From: Candidatus Paraprevotella stercoravium
Lineage (GTDB): Bacteria; Bacteroidota; Bacteroidia; Bacteroidales; Bacteroidaceae
Reading direction: 5' to 3'
DNA length: 64,000 nt
Assembly: GCA_944320795.1 (NCBI GenBank)
Contig: CALUIU010000004.1
Coordinates: 78,232-142,231, forward strand
Shown here in pieces: positions 1 to 9,894 of the stretch (positions are counted from its first letter, which is position 1; every line of letters begins with the position of its first letter). Both the position numbers and the translations under genes were made by a program. The notes beneath the pieces are model-generated. The model ran no database searches and was not told the origin of the DNA. It worked only from the letters and a program-made list of their open reading frames with translations.

Positions 1-112
1 GCCGGCTGTCCGCGCTGATAATCTCTCCCTGCAGCGAAGCCGCCAAATGGGCCGCCAGCGTTGTCTTGCCGGAAGCTGTAGGACCCAGGATGGTAATCAT
101 ATCATACTTCAT
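1..112 (-). CDS. miaA: tRNA dimethylallyltransferase MiaA, N-terminal part
   Basis: First 37 codons of the enzyme that adds a dimethylallyl group to A37 of tRNAs reading UNN codons; the rest lies beyond the left edge. The visible part carries the P-loop GPTASGKT (residues 10-17) and the ADSR motif (34-37) that opens the substrate site, both typical of MiaA. The ATG at 110-112 is the only start that leaves this N-terminus intact. It lies 12 nt downstream of the stop of the preceding membrane-protein gene on the same strand, so the two are probably cotranscribed. Identification is by motif only, because little of the protein is visible. Confidence 0.88.
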   Translation of the reverse strand, partial: MKYDMITILGPTASGKTTLAAHLAASLQGEIISADSR

Positions 113-124
113 AATCCAATGCCG

Positions 125-1303
125 TTAAAAAAGTGCATACAACAGATAAAGCCAATGGGCAAAAACACCGGCTACCAAACCGCTGACCAGATGAATCAAC
201 ATAGCCTGTGAAGTAAGCTGACGGTAACCGATGGCATCAAAAATAGCCGAATATGTGGAAAGGAAACCGCTCCAGCTGATACCCATAGCCGTGAAAACGG
301 TCACCGTATTGCCGTCGAGAAAGCCCTGTGAGATAAACAAAGGAACCTGACCGAGGGCGGCACCGACAGTACCCAGTGAAGTTATGGGAAAGGCAACCAG
401 TTCCGGATGCTTGAAACCGAAAAGCCAGTCGAAAATGAAATTGATTCTTCCGGCCAGATCGGGAAGCAAGGCAATGCCCTGATAAGGAGAACCGTCGTAC
501 ACGCCCGAAGGACCGGGACCGAAAGTCAGGATAAAGACTGCGGTGGAGATGATAATCACACCGGGGATAATGGCCAGTCCGAGTTCCACTCCATTCTTTC
601 CTCCGTCGAGCAAGGCATTCAGGAAACGGATAAACGTGCTTTCCTTTGCCTGAAGCATCTCGGTGCGCCGCTCCTCGTGCGTGCGGACTTCCTTCTGTTC
701 GACGGTCAGCACCGGCATCGGTTCCGCATACGCGGGATCACGCTTCAGGAGCATCCGCTGAAAGAAACGGGTGGAAAGCACACAGGCGGCTATGGCACCC
801 AACACTCCCAACAAAGGTTCTATGGCATATCCCTTACCCAACATGAACACCACCACGATGAGTCCCATACCAAAGGCAGTACCGTAATTAATAAAGGAAA
901 CAAACTGATATTTCTTGAAATATCCGCTGAACTTCTTGTCCTTGGCCAGGGTCAACACCGCCGGATTATCCGAAAGGAAAGGCATGATGGCACCCAATAC
1001 AGCCACTCCGGGCAGACCGAACACCGGTTTCATGAGGCGCCCGAAAAGGAATTCCATGATACGTACCACGCCGAACTCGATAAACAGACGGCTCAGCGCT
1101 CCCGACAGGACAACGACTCCCATCAGATAAAAAACGGTCTGCAACAACAGGTCATGCGCCGTATTCATAATGGTATTCAACATATTCGAGAGCCCCATAA
1201 TATGGCCGATATAGGTGAACACCCCCATAAAAACAATGATAAACACAAACCCCTCTACGGTTTTGCGTTGCAGCAATGCCTCTTTCAGTCTTTTTCTGTT
1301 CAT
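125..1303 (-). CDS. Gate/nucleoside-recognition domain membrane protein (CD0519/CD1768-like)
   Basis: A 392-residue polytopic inner-membrane protein with about eight hydrophobic segments and a charged cytoplasmic loop near residues 190-230 (EQKEVRTHEERR). The glycine-rich membrane segments and SDNPAVLTL resemble the nucleoside-recognition (Gate) superfamily; members annotated CD0519/CD1768 have no settled substrate. I place the start at 1303 (MNRKRLKEAL): an upstream in-frame ATG at 1366 would add 21 residues but lies upstream of the -7 promoter element at 1323-1330 and inside the gapA terminator, so it would not be transcribed from that promoter. Transport or signalling roles are guesses. 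Confidence 0.7.
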   Translation of the reverse strand: MNRKRLKEALLQRKTVEGFVFIIVFMGVFTYIGHIMGLSNMLNTIMNTAHDLLLQTVFYLMGVVVLSGALSRLFIEFGVVRIMEFLFGRLMKPVFGLPGVAVLGAIMPFLSDNPAVLTLAKDKKFSGYFKKYQFVSFINYGTAFGMGLIVVVFMLGKGYAIEPLLGVLGAIAACVLSTRFFQRMLLKRDPAYAEPMPVLTVEQKEVRTHEERRTEMLQAKESTFIRFLNALLDGGKNGVELGLAIIPGVIIISTAVFILTFGPGPSGVYDGSPYQGIALLPDLAGRINFIFDWLFGFKHPELVAFPITSLGTVGAALGQVPLFISQGFLDGNTVTVFTAMGISWSGFLSTYSAIFDAIGYRQLTSQAMLIHLVSGLVAGVFAHWLYLLYALF

Positions 1304-1322
1304 TTTCACTAATTTTGCGGTG

Positions 1323-1352
1323 CAAAAATACAAAAAAAGCCACTCAGGCAAA
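1323..1352 (-). promoter_or_regulatory. Bacteroidetes-type promoter of the Gate-domain gene
   Basis: On the minus strand TTTG (1349-1352) lies 18 nt upstream of TATTTTTG (1323-1330), fitting the -33/-7 consensus TTTG-N17-23-TAnnTTTG. The -33 element is in the loop of the gapA terminator hairpin and the -7 element begins directly after its T tract. Transcription should start near 1317, 14 nt before the ATG. Confidence 0.65.
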
Positions 1353-1361
1353 CTGAGTGGC
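1331..1361 (-). terminator. Intrinsic terminator of gapA
   Basis: Reading the minus strand, GCCACTCAG (1361-1353) pairs perfectly with CTGAGTGGC (1347-1339) around a 5-nt loop, followed by seven T (1338-1332). It begins 23 nt after the gapA stop. Confidence 0.85.
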
Positions 1362-1383
1362 TTCATTTATTGGATACGATTGA

Positions 1384-2406
<1,023 letters not shown>

Positions 2407-2457
2407 TTAAAAATTAAAGGTTAGAATATAAATTATTTATCTCCAAATACTTTTTCT

Positions 2458-2473
2458 GGCTGAAGAATCAGCC
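2458..2473 (-). promoter_or_regulatory. Hairpin in the gapA leader
   Basis: GGCTGA-AGAA-TCAGCC forms a perfect 6-bp stem in the predicted leader (about 175 nt) of gapA. There is no T tract, so it is not a terminator; it could stabilise the mRNA. The remainder of the leader (2395-2570) shows nothing I recognise. Confidence 0.35.
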
Positions 2474-2578
2474 GCAGTTGCAGTAATGCGCCGTGCCACA
2501 TGACATAAGCAAAACAGCCGACAGAACTATGATACAGATGTAATATGTACGTCTCATTTACCTCACTTTTATTCACTG

Positions 2579-2613
2579 CAAAATTAATAAAATCTTTTTA
2601 TATATGTTCCAAA
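2579..2613 (-). promoter_or_regulatory. Promoter of gapA
   Basis: Minus-strand TTTG (2613-2610) and TAATTTTG (2586-2579) separated by 23 nt match the Bacteroidetes promoter pattern. Start of transcription near 2572, giving a leader of about 175 nt. No better-placed match lies closer to the ATG. Confidence 0.55.
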
Positions 2614-2704
2614 ATCCCGGAAAAATTATCATTAAAAAAATCTATCGGTAAATTCAGCCGGACTAATCATCGGCCAAAGAACATTCCCCGGAACCTGTAA
2701 TCCT

Positions 2705-2751
2705 AAAAAAACAGGATACAGACCCGGGGCACCCCCTGGTCCGTATCCTGT
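2705..2751 (-). terminator. Intrinsic terminator of guaA
   Basis: Arms 2711-2724 and 2738-2751 pair with a single mismatch (core ACAGGATAC/GTATCCTGT), followed on the minus strand by seven T at 2711-2705. It starts 6 nt after the guaA stop. Confidence 0.85.
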
Positions 2752-2756
2752 TTTTC

Positions 2757-4280
2757 TTATTCCCATTCGATGGTGGCAGGTGGTTTTGAAGAGATATCGT
2801 AGCATACACGATTCACTCCTTTCACCTTATTAATAATGTCATTGCTTACCTTAGCCATAAATTCGTAAGGCAGATGAGCCCAGTCGGCCGTCATGGCATC
2901 GGTACTGGTCACGGCACGCAAAGCCACGGCACGCTCATAGGTACGCTCGTCGCCCATCACACCCACACTCTTGATCGGCAGCAGGATAACACCTGCCTGC
3001 CATACCTGATCATACAGGTTCCAGTCGCGCAGGCCCTGGATGAAGATATCATCGGCATCCTGCAGGATACGTACTTTCTCCGGAGTGATATCTCCCAGAA
3101 TACGTACGGCCAGACCCGGTCCCGGGAACGGATGACGGGTAATGAGATGTTCCGGCATTCCCATCTCGCGTCCTACCTTACGCACCTCGTCCTTGAAAAG
3201 CCACTGCAGCGGCTCGCAAAGCTTGAGGTTCATCTCTTCGGGCAGACCGCCTACGTTATGATGGCTCTTGATGGTCTTACCGGTAATATTCAGACTCTCG
3301 ATACGGTCCGGATAGATGGTACCCTGTGCCAGCCACTTGGCATCGGTAATCTTATGTGCTTCGGCATCGAACACTTCCACGAAGTCGCGGCCGATAATCT
3401 TACGCTTCTGCTCCGGATCGGTCACTCCCTCGAGATCCTTGAAGAATTTCTCGCTGGCATCCACACCGATCACATTCAGTCCCAGACACTCGTAATCGTG
3501 CATCACGTTCTTGAATTCGTTCTTGCGAAGCATTCCGTGGTCCACAAAGATACAGGTCAGGTTCTTTCCGATAGCCTTATTCAGCAATACGGCGGCAACA
3601 GATGAGTCTACTCCACCGCTCAAGCCCAGGATAACCCGGTCGTTACCCAACTGTGCCTTCAGTTCGGCTACCGTTGTCTCTACAAAGGAAGCAGCACTCC
3701 AGTCCTGCTTGCCTCCACAGATATCTACCACAAAGTTTTTCAGCAACAAAGAACCCTGTACGGAATGGAACACCTCCGGATGGAACTGTACGCCCCACAA
3801 CGGTTCTCCCTCTGCCTGATAGGCCGCATTGACCACTTTGTCTGTCGAAGCAATCACCTTGAAGCCCTCCGGCAGCGCAGTGATGGTATCTCCATGGCTC
3901 ATCCAAACCTGTGAATGCTCATCAAATCCCTTGAACAGAGGATTCTCATGGTCAAAGCTTTCCAGATTTGCCCGTCCATACTCACGGCTTTCCGCCGGTT
4001 CTACCTTACCGCCCAAGGCATAGCTCATAAACTGAGCGCCATAGCAAATACCCAGAATCGGATATTTACCGCGGATCTCATCCAGTTCGATCTTAAACGC
4101 CTTCTCGTCATATACGCTGAAAGGTGAACCACTGAGGATCACACCGATTACAGAAGGATCATTCTTGGGAAACTTGTTATACGGAAGAATCTCACAGAAG
4201 GTATCCAACTCACGTACACGACGGCCAATCAGCTGAGTCGTTTGTGAACCAAAATCCAAAATAATGATTTTTTGTTGCAT
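2757..4280 (-). CDS. guaA: GMP synthase (glutamine-hydrolysing)
   Basis: Converts XMP to GMP using glutamine and ATP, the last step of guanine nucleotide synthesis. The 507 residues hold an N-terminal class I amidotransferase with nucleophile Cys79 in LGICYGAQ and the His/Glu pair in GVQFHPEV, then an ATP pyrophosphatase domain with PP-loop GLSGGVDSS, and a C-terminal dimerisation domain ending in [10 protein letters not shown] chose the ATG at 4280 ([13 protein letters not shown]), which matches the family N-terminus; an upstream ATG at 4310 lies within the promoter. It has its own promoter and terminator. Confidence 0.97.
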   Translation of the reverse strand: MQQKIIILDFGSQTTQLIGRRVRELDTFCEILPYNKFPKNDPSVIGVILSGSPFSVYDEKAFKIELDEIRGKYPILGICYGAQFMSYALGGKVEPAESREYGRANLESFDHENPLFKGFDEHSQVWMSHGDTITALPEGFKVIASTDKVVNAAYQAEGEPLWGVQFHPEVFHSVQGSLLLKNFVVDICGGKQDWSAASFVETTVAELKAQLGNDRVILGLSGGVDSSVAAVLLNKAIGKNLTCIFVDHGMLRKNEFKNVMHDYECLGLNVIGVDASEKFFKDLEGVTDPEQKRKIIGRDFVEVFDAEAHKITDAKWLAQGTIYPDRIESLNITGKTIKSHHNVGGLPEEMNLKLCEPLQWLFKDEVRKVGREMGMPEHLITRHPFPGPGLAVRILGDITPEKVRILQDADDIFIQGLRDWNLYDQVWQAGVILLPIKSVGVMGDERTYERAVALRAVTSTDAMTADWAHLPYEFMAKVSNDIINKVKGVNRVCYDISSKPPATIEWE

Positions 4281-4307
4281 AAAAAGGATATTTATCTGAT
4301 TTGTCTG

Positions 4308-4315
4308 CAAAGATA
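4308..4315 (-). promoter_or_regulatory. -7 element of the guaA promoter
   Basis: TATCTTTG on the minus strand, in the short space between the nucleotidyltransferase stop (4333) and guaA. The -33 region has no clear TTTG. The predicted transcript starts near 4301, 20 nt before the ATG at 4280. Confidence 0.55.
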
Positions 4316-4332
4316 TAAAAAAAAGATTGTTC

Positions 4333-5070
4333 TCACATGATGCCGCTCAAGAAATCTCCGGCCAGAGGCAGAGTTTCCGGCTTTCCGATATCCAGAAGTT
4401 TCAGATCGGGACGACAGACGGCCTGAATATGCGCCCGATGGCATACGGACAGATAAAAGTCGATGATGGAGAACTTGTCGGGCCATGCGGCCATTTCCGG
4501 AAACAGCGACGGCGAAAAAGTATGGATGCCGGCAAAAGCATATTTACGACATGTCGCGGGATCCAGGTCGGGGTAAGGAGACTTGACCTGTCCGGTCTTT
4601 TCGTTGATCCATCCCTTCAGTCTGCCGTTCTCGTCGAAGAGCAGATAGCGGAACGTGTTCCGCTCACTGACCAGCAACGCAGCATCGAAATCCCGCCCCT
4701 GCCGGTAAAACTCTTCCAGCGACACGTTGGACAGGATGTCCACATTATGCACCAGAAAGGGTTCCTCACCGGAAGAAAAGAAGGCGGCCGCCTTCTTGAT
4801 ACCTCCACCGGTATCCAGCAGCTCCTCCGTTTCGTCGCTGACCCACAGACGGGGACGTTCCGTGGTCTGCAAGGTTTGGATGTGGCGCTTCATCAGATCG
4901 GCGTGATGATGCACATTGATCACGATGTCCGACACACCGGCACGATCCATTTTCCGGACCAGCAGGTCGAGCAGCGGCGTACCGCCCACCGGAATCAGCG
5001 CTTTGGGAATCCGGTCGGTCAGCGGACGCAGGCGGGTTCCGAGACCCGCCGCAAAAATCATTGCTTTCAT
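4333..5070 (-). CDS. Sugar-1-phosphate nucleotidyltransferase (MurU-like)
   Basis: A 245-residue member of the GlmU/RmlA nucleotidyltransferase fold. The N-terminus [19 protein letters not shown] is the nucleotide-binding signature (GxGTRLxPLT...PK), and VHNVDILSN is the metal-binding aspartate region. The start at 5070 (MKAMIFAAG) places this signature at the extreme N-terminus as usual; the longer frame to 5133 would overlap the upstream gene. It follows 10 nt after an AmgK-like kinase, the arrangement of the Pseudomonas AmgK-MurU pair in which MurU makes UDP-MurNAc from MurNAc-1-phosphate. Mannose-1-phosphate guanylyltransferase is the alternative; the neighbour favours MurU. Confidence 0.7.
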   Translation of the reverse strand: MKAMIFAAGLGTRLRPLTDRIPKALIPVGGTPLLDLLVRKMDRAGVSDIVINVHHHADLMKRHIQTLQTTERPRLWVSDETEELLDTGGGIKKAAAFFSSGEEPFLVHNVDILSNVSLEEFYRQGRDFDAALLVSERNTFRYLLFDENGRLKGWINEKTGQVKSPYPDLDPATCRKYAFAGIHTFSPSLFPEMAAWPDKFSIIDFYLSVCHRAHIQAVCRPDLKLLDIGKPETLPLAGDFLSGIM

Positions 5071-5080
5071 GATATTTCCT

Positions 5081-6568
5081 TTATTTCCGGGGCAGGAAAC
5101 TGGTCGAGATTCCCTGTTCCCGATGACACACATTCACTTCTATCCCATATTTCTCGTGCAGATGTACGGCCACATGCTGTGCCGAATACACGCTACGATG
5201 CTGGCCGCCGGTACAACCGAAGCAGAACATCAGATGTGTAAAGCCGCGCTGCAGATAGCGTTCCACATGCGCATCAGCCAACGCATAGACCGAATTCAGG
5301 AATGTCAGAATCTCGCCATCCTCTTCGAGGAAGCGGATGACCGGTTCATCCAGACCGGTGAGATTCCGGTAAGGCTCGTATTTTCCCGGATTATGTACGG
5401 CACGGCAGTCGAACACGTAGCCTCCCCCGTTACCCGACGGATCTTCGGGAATCCCCTTGCGGTAAGAGAAGCTGAAGACCGACACTTTCAGCGCGGCGGT
5501 CCCTTCCAGTTTCACCTGAGGTGCGGATGCCGGAACAGGAGCGGCCGGCTCCTCGCCTTTAGGACAGAATTTCGGATGCCGCACCAGATTCCAGAGTACT
5601 TCCTCCAGATACGGACAGGTACAGATTCCCTGTTCGAGCAGCGCGCGCAGATTATCCAGAGCAAAAGGTATGCTGTCCATAAAATACTGTTTCCGCTCGC
5701 AATAGCCCCTCAAGCCATAAGCGCCCAGCACCTGTAAAGTACGGAAAAAGACAAAAAGATCCAGACGTTTCCGGAAATGCTCCGGATCGACCGAATCATA
5801 AGCCCGCAAGGCTTCGAGATAAACGGCTATCAGCTCCTCGCGCAGTTCAGCCGAATAATGCGCGGAAGCCTGCCACAGAAAACTGGCCACATCATATTCA
5901 CGAGGTCCCTTCCGTCCTCCCTGAAAATCGATAAAGAACGGCTGGTCTGCGGCAGAGAGCATGACATTACGGGCCTGAAAATCGCGATACAGAAACGTCT
6001 GTGACGATTCCTGCAACAAGTCGGCGGCCAAAGCCCGGAAATCCTCTTCCAGCTTTCCTTCATGGAAATCCACGCCGCTGGGTTTGAGGAAACAGTATTT
6101 GAAATAATTGAGATCGAACATCACCGCCTCGTGATTCATCTCGGGAAGCGGATAACACGCAGAAAAATCAAGTCCCTGACGCGCGGCATACTGCACGGAC
6201 GGCAGCAGACGGATGGTGCGTTTCAGCAGTTCCCGCTCGTAGCTGTCATACTGCCCGCCCTTTTTCCGTCCTCCGGCCAGAGCATCATATAAGCTACGGT
6301 TTCCCAGATCGGTCTGCAGATAACATATCTGCTCCTCGTCAGCGGCCAGAATCTCGGGTACGGCCAATCCCTGTGCCCGAAAGAAGCCGCTCAGGTAAAT
6401 AAAGGCGGCATTCTCCTCACGGGAAGTACCCACGACCCCGATCACCGAATGTCCGTCCTCCTCATACAACCGATAATATTTCCGGTTGCTTCCGGCACCG
6501 GCAAGCATTTCCACACGAACCGGTTCCTTCTTTTTCCAGTCCCGGTATAAAGTCAACAGTCTGTTCAT
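5081..6568 (-). CDS. AmgK-like sugar kinase fused to a RapZ C-terminal domain
   Basis: A 495-residue two-domain protein. Residues 1-335 are an aminoglycoside-phosphotransferase-type kinase: YRDFQARNVML (catalytic Asp196, Asn201) and IDFQGGRKGPREYD (Mg-binding Asp214), closely like AmgK, which phosphorylates MurNAc and GlcNAc at the anomeric carbon. After a Pro/Ala linker, residues 352-495 match the C-terminal domain of RapZ/YvcJ (GIPEDP, FDCRAVHNPG, LTGLDEPV, FGCTGGQHRSV at 449-459), which in E. coli binds glucosamine-6-phosphate. RapZ's own N-terminal GTPase is absent. The ATG at 6568 overlaps the upstream TGA (ATGA), so translation is coupled to the ABC permease. Fused function is inferred. 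Confidence 0.8.
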   Translation of the reverse strand: MNRLLTLYRDWKKKEPVRVEMLAGAGSNRKYYRLYEEDGHSVIGVVGTSREENAAFIYLSGFFRAQGLAVPEILAADEEQICYLQTDLGNRSLYDALAGGRKKGGQYDSYERELLKRTIRLLPSVQYAARQGLDFSACYPLPEMNHEAVMFDLNYFKYCFLKPSGVDFHEGKLEEDFRALAADLLQESSQTFLYRDFQARNVMLSAADQPFFIDFQGGRKGPREYDVASFLWQASAHYSAELREELIAVYLEALRAYDSVDPEHFRKRLDLFVFFRTLQVLGAYGLRGYCERKQYFMDSIPFALDNLRALLEQGICTCPYLEEVLWNLVRHPKFCPKGEEPAAPVPASAPQVKLEGTAALKVSVFSFSYRKGIPEDPSGNGGGYVFDCRAVHNPGKYEPYRNLTGLDEPVIRFLEEDGEILTFLNSVYALADAHVERYLQRGFTHLMFCFGCTGGQHRSVYSAQHVAVHLHEKYGIEVNVCHREQGISTSFLPRK

Positions 6569-7773
6569 AATCGCACTCCTTTCCGATACCAAATGGCAAT
6601 AACCTTACGGTGAACGGCCCAAACATTAATGGCACTGACCCCCAACAGCAGGAATCCGCCAAGCAGATAAGCCGGCAGCATACTTCCTCCGTTCATCTGC
6701 GGGAAGATCTGATACAACATATCCATATAATACGCACGGATCCAAGCCAACAGAGCCAGAGACAGCAGAAGTACCAGCACATTCATGCCCACGGTCAATG
6801 CCTGATACGGGAAAGACACCCGTTGCGGCGTATATCCGATGAGCAGCAGATTTTCCAGTTTCTGCGTATTCTTCTCTACCAGCAGATAAATGCTGAGCAT
6901 CAGGATGTAGAAAGACAGGGCACTGATCAGCAGACCCACACTCATGATAATGCCCGAAACCATTTTCAGGAAAAAGGTTGTTTTTCCGGCATCGAGCTTA
7001 TCATCGTCCGTTTCATAATTCATTTTCTTAAAATAGCTGGTGATGGCATCATCCGTAGGATTCTTTACTTCGACAATCAGACGGGAAGGTTCCGCCCCCT
7101 CTTCGGGAGCATATTCCCGGTTACTCCATTCCAAAAAGGCCTCGGGCACCAGAATGGTATTCAGACGTGTGCTGAAACCAATCACCTTGCCTTTGTAATA
7201 ACCTTCCTTACCGTTTCCCCGAATCCGGACAGCCAGATCGATGGCTCCGATAAGCCCTTCGGACATTTTCGGCAAGGAACGGCTCTGGGCAAAGCCGAAA
7301 TTATAGATGGTAAGATAATTCTTTGGCAGAATAATAGGGATGACTCCCTGCTGCGGATCAAAGCGCCACTGGGAAAGATCGGTGTCCACAAAAGCATCCG
7401 GAACCGACTCAAAGAACAGTTCGGTACGGAAAGCCGGTGTTCCGGCCAGTCCCATACTGGCATCTACAGAATAGCGGCTGGAGTTGAAGGTGCCTACCGA
7501 TTTCGTGAAACGCTGCGCCTTCATCTCCTCGATTTCCTGCGGCTTGAAAGTAGCGGCAGATGTTGAAAGAGAATGAGCCACGGAGAGGCGTTTGGACACA
7601 ATCAGAAAATCCTTCTTGATAAAGCTGTCTCCCTGAGTAAAGACCGGAAGAACGTCATGATAGAACTGAAAACTCAACAACACAATCAACATACCCAGCA
7701 GATTGGCAAAAAAGAAACCGGCCAACTGCGGTTTACTGATATGCTGACGCAACAATTTCCAAACCAAATTCAT
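6565..7773 (-). CDS. ABC transporter permease, FtsX-like
   Basis: A 402-residue membrane protein with one hydrophobic segment near residues 17-40, a large extracytoplasmic domain (about 45-270) and three further segments near 275-305, 330-350 and 370-392: the four-segment FtsX/MacB/LolE plan. It begins inside the stop of the ATPase gene (ATGA at 7770-7773) and ends inside the start of the kinase fusion gene, so all three are translationally coupled. With the ATPase it should form a type VII-like mechanotransmission transporter acting on envelope substrates; which substrate is not visible. The link to a sugar-salvage gene suggests cell-wall or lipoprotein handling, but this is inference. Confidence 0.8.
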   Translation of the reverse strand: MNLVWKLLRQHISKPQLAGFFFANLLGMLIVLLSFQFYHDVLPVFTQGDSFIKKDFLIVSKRLSVAHSLSTSAATFKPQEIEEMKAQRFTKSVGTFNSSRYSVDASMGLAGTPAFRTELFFESVPDAFVDTDLSQWRFDPQQGVIPIILPKNYLTIYNFGFAQSRSLPKMSEGLIGAIDLAVRIRGNGKEGYYKGKVIGFSTRLNTILVPEAFLEWSNREYAPEEGAEPSRLIVEVKNPTDDAITSYFKKMNYETDDDKLDAGKTTFFLKMVSGIIMSVGLLISALSFYILMLSIYLLVEKNTQKLENLLLIGYTPQRVSFPYQALTVGMNVLVLLLSLALLAWIRAYYMDMLYQIFPQMNGGSMLPAYLLGGFLLLGVSAINVWAVHRKVIAIWYRKGVRL

Positions 7774-8414
7774 AATCTGAACACTTTATCGTAATTTAAA
7801 TCCATGTGTTTTCCGATACTCGTCACTACGACTGTCGCTCCCTGCCGGTGAGCCTCCTCCATCATCAGTTCGGCCATAATACGGCTATTCTGTTCATCAA
7901 GGTGACTGATCGGCTCATCGGCCAGCAGAAAATCAAACGGCTGCACCAGGGCACGGATCATCGCCACACGCTGCTGCTGTCCGAAACTCATCAGGCCGAC
8001 CGGAGCATCCACCTTGTCTCCGATACCCAAGGCCTCGAACCAGCTCAAGATCTCTTTTTTCGTCTTAAATTTTGTCAGACCGTTCTTGATACTGATATTC
8101 TCATAAGCTGTCAGTTCGGGAAAGAGACGCAGTTCCTGAAAAAGGATGCTGAGCGACTCGCGCCGCAAATGCGCCCAGTCACGGATACGCAAATTGCGGA
8201 TATTCTCTCTATCAAAATTTATAATTCCCTGATAATCCCGTCTGTATCCGGTAATATAACTACACAAGGAAGACTTGCCCGTACCGGAACTGGCTTCAAT
8301 CAGATAAAGTTTTCCCCGTTCCAGAGAAACTTCCTGATGCCAGATTTCACTCTGAATGTCCGACCGGGTGGCAAAAACCTCCGGCAGGACATTCTTCAGC
8401 GCTATATGTTCCAT
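7770..8414 (-). CDS. ABC transporter ATP-binding protein, LolD-like, without switch histidine
   Basis: A 214-residue ATPase partner of the FtsX-like permease. Walker A is ASSGTGKSS (about 41-49), the Q-loop is ILFQEL, the signature is MSFGQQQR in place of LSGGQQQR, and Walker B is FLLADEP with D-loop HLDE. The strand that normally ends in the switch histidine reads TVVVTSIGKHM, so Ser occupies the usual His position. The gene starts inside the upstream stop codon (TAATG) and overlaps the permease by 4 nt. Either hydrolysis is altered or the nearby His two residues on takes over; the length and other motifs are normal. Confidence 0.85.
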   Translation of the reverse strand: MEHIALKNVLPEVFATRSDIQSEIWHQEVSLERGKLYLIEASSGTGKSSLCSYITGYRRDYQGIINFDRENIRNLRIRDWAHLRRESLSILFQELRLFPELTAYENISIKNGLTKFKTKKEILSWFEALGIGDKVDAPVGLMSFGQQQRVAMIRALVQPFDFLLADEPISHLDEQNSRIMAELMMEEAHRQGATVVVTSIGKHMDLNYDKVFRL

Positions 8415-9874
8415 TATTCAAACAATTGTTTCAAACCACTTTCTTTGTTTTTCAGGTAAAAGATCAGATCCATTGATGTAGCTTTAGTAGAACGCAGAGC
8501 CACGGCCTTGAATTTTCCGAAGAAACGCTCTACCTGCTGTACCTGCGGATTCTGTTCCGAGAGTCCCATGGAGCGGATGACTCCGTTAACGGCTCCCAGA
8601 TTTCCCCAGACATAAAACTTACTCTCCCGGATATCATCCTCATAAGGCTTCAGCAAATCACTATCCATACCTTTCTGCAGCCCGTTCATCGCAGAGCGGC
8701 TTGTGGTGAAAAGCACATTCCGGTCTTTCAGTCCCAGGAACAGATCCTGAGGAGCCACCTTTCCGATCCGGTACAGATCCTCATCCACACGTTCAAACTC
8801 ATAGTTGCCGGAAGCCCGTGCCGAACTGATCCAATAATCCGCATCGTCCATAAAGGAAAGATCGGACATATGCGCCTGTACACAGACAACCGGTTCGCCG
8901 TCCACCGTTCCGGAAAGAGCCACATCTCCGTCAATACTCCGGATCATCCGTTCCACATCCATCACATGATTCATGGCCATCAGATAAAGACGCAACGGAG
9001 GAATCTCACTCATGAGCTGCATCAGCTTGTCTCCTTTCAGATTGGCTCCCATCCACAGAGTGGTGTTCGGAGATACAGAAGTAAGGAAGTCTCCGTCAAT
9101 CTGTCCGCTCAGATCATCCAAGGCCTTCATTTTCTGGGCAAGAGCCGGATCCTCGGACAACACACCGGTATGGAAAACGATCTGCCCCTTTTTAGACTCT
9201 ATAGACAAGGTCATGAGCATCTTGCTGAAATCCACATGTTCCGGCAATCCCAGATTCTGAAACATCCGGTAATACTCCGGAAACATCTCCAGAGAAACGG
9301 CAGCCTTCAGGACTCCGTCCTGCTCCTGCATTTTCTTGTATAAAGGCGCTTTCAGAACACTCTCACTCTTATCCTGTTTCAGGTATCCCAACATACGCTG
9401 GCGCATCTCGGCCTGTGCCGAAGCAAGGGTCGGTCCCATAATCATCAGCACATCATCGTCGAACCCCAAGACAAAACTGCCGGATACCAAACTCCAATAA
9501 TATCCCTGCTGTTCTTCCACCGGAGTGATTCCCATACGCTCACCGTTTTGGGCCAGGAACTCCTTCAGTTCGCCAGCATCCTTCACAGCCAGCAAACAGC
9601 CGTTCATCCCCACAGCATCGACAAAAACATAGGCATGCTTTTCCCAGTCGATACCGCAGTTCCATACATCCATATGCTCAGGAAGCAAAGTCTTGATCTT
9701 TTCTTCGGAAAGCTCACTCTCCTGCAGGAACCCTTCCAGATCCAGTTCCATCAGAGCTGTCGCATCAGCCGGAACGACCCGCACATGAGCAGACTGGTCC
9801 TTAGGCCAGAAAAACCACACGGCCAATACCACGACCAGCAGAGCGATAACGCCCACGATCCATTGTTTTTTCAT
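8414..9874 (-). CDS. Membrane-anchored DUF4836-like protein
   Basis: A 486-residue protein with a short cytoplasmic N-terminus (MKKQ), one hydrophobic anchor at residues 5-24 and a long soluble remainder facing the periplasm. The pattern of repeated short strands such as NTTLWMGANLKG and the opening VPADATALMELDLEGF resemble the Bacteroidetes family DUF4836, whose function is unknown. It overlaps the ABC ATPase gene by one base and lies 20 nt after rsmE, so it is probably an extracytoplasmic partner of the transporter. No lipobox is present. Confidence 0.6.
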   Translation of the reverse strand: MKKQWIVGVIALLVVVLAVWFFWPKDQSAHVRVVPADATALMELDLEGFLQESELSEEKIKTLLPEHMDVWNCGIDWEKHAYVFVDAVGMNGCLLAVKDAGELKEFLAQNGERMGITPVEEQQGYYWSLVSGSFVLGFDDDVLMIMGPTLASAQAEMRQRMLGYLKQDKSESVLKAPLYKKMQEQDGVLKAAVSLEMFPEYYRMFQNLGLPEHVDFSKMLMTLSIESKKGQIVFHTGVLSEDPALAQKMKALDDLSGQIDGDFLTSVSPNTTLWMGANLKGDKLMQLMSEIPPLRLYLMAMNHVMDVERMIRSIDGDVALSGTVDGEPVVCVQAHMSDLSFMDDADYWISSARASGNYEFERVDEDLYRIGKVAPQDLFLGLKDRNVLFTTSRSAMNGLQKGMDSDLLKPYEDDIRESKFYVWGNLGAVNGVIRSMGLSEQNPQVQQVERFFGKFKAVALRSTKATSMDLIFYLKNKESGLKQLFE

Positions 9875-9894
9875 AAGGCTTTAAATTTTAACCG

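Noticed and set aside
407..1312. 301-codon open frame on plus opposite the Gate-domain gene
   Set aside because: Low-complexity, His/Gln/Arg-rich product with no domain; it lies fully antisense to a clear membrane-protein gene. The same applies to long frames opposite guaA, the kinase-RapZ gene, ftsK and the ABC permease.
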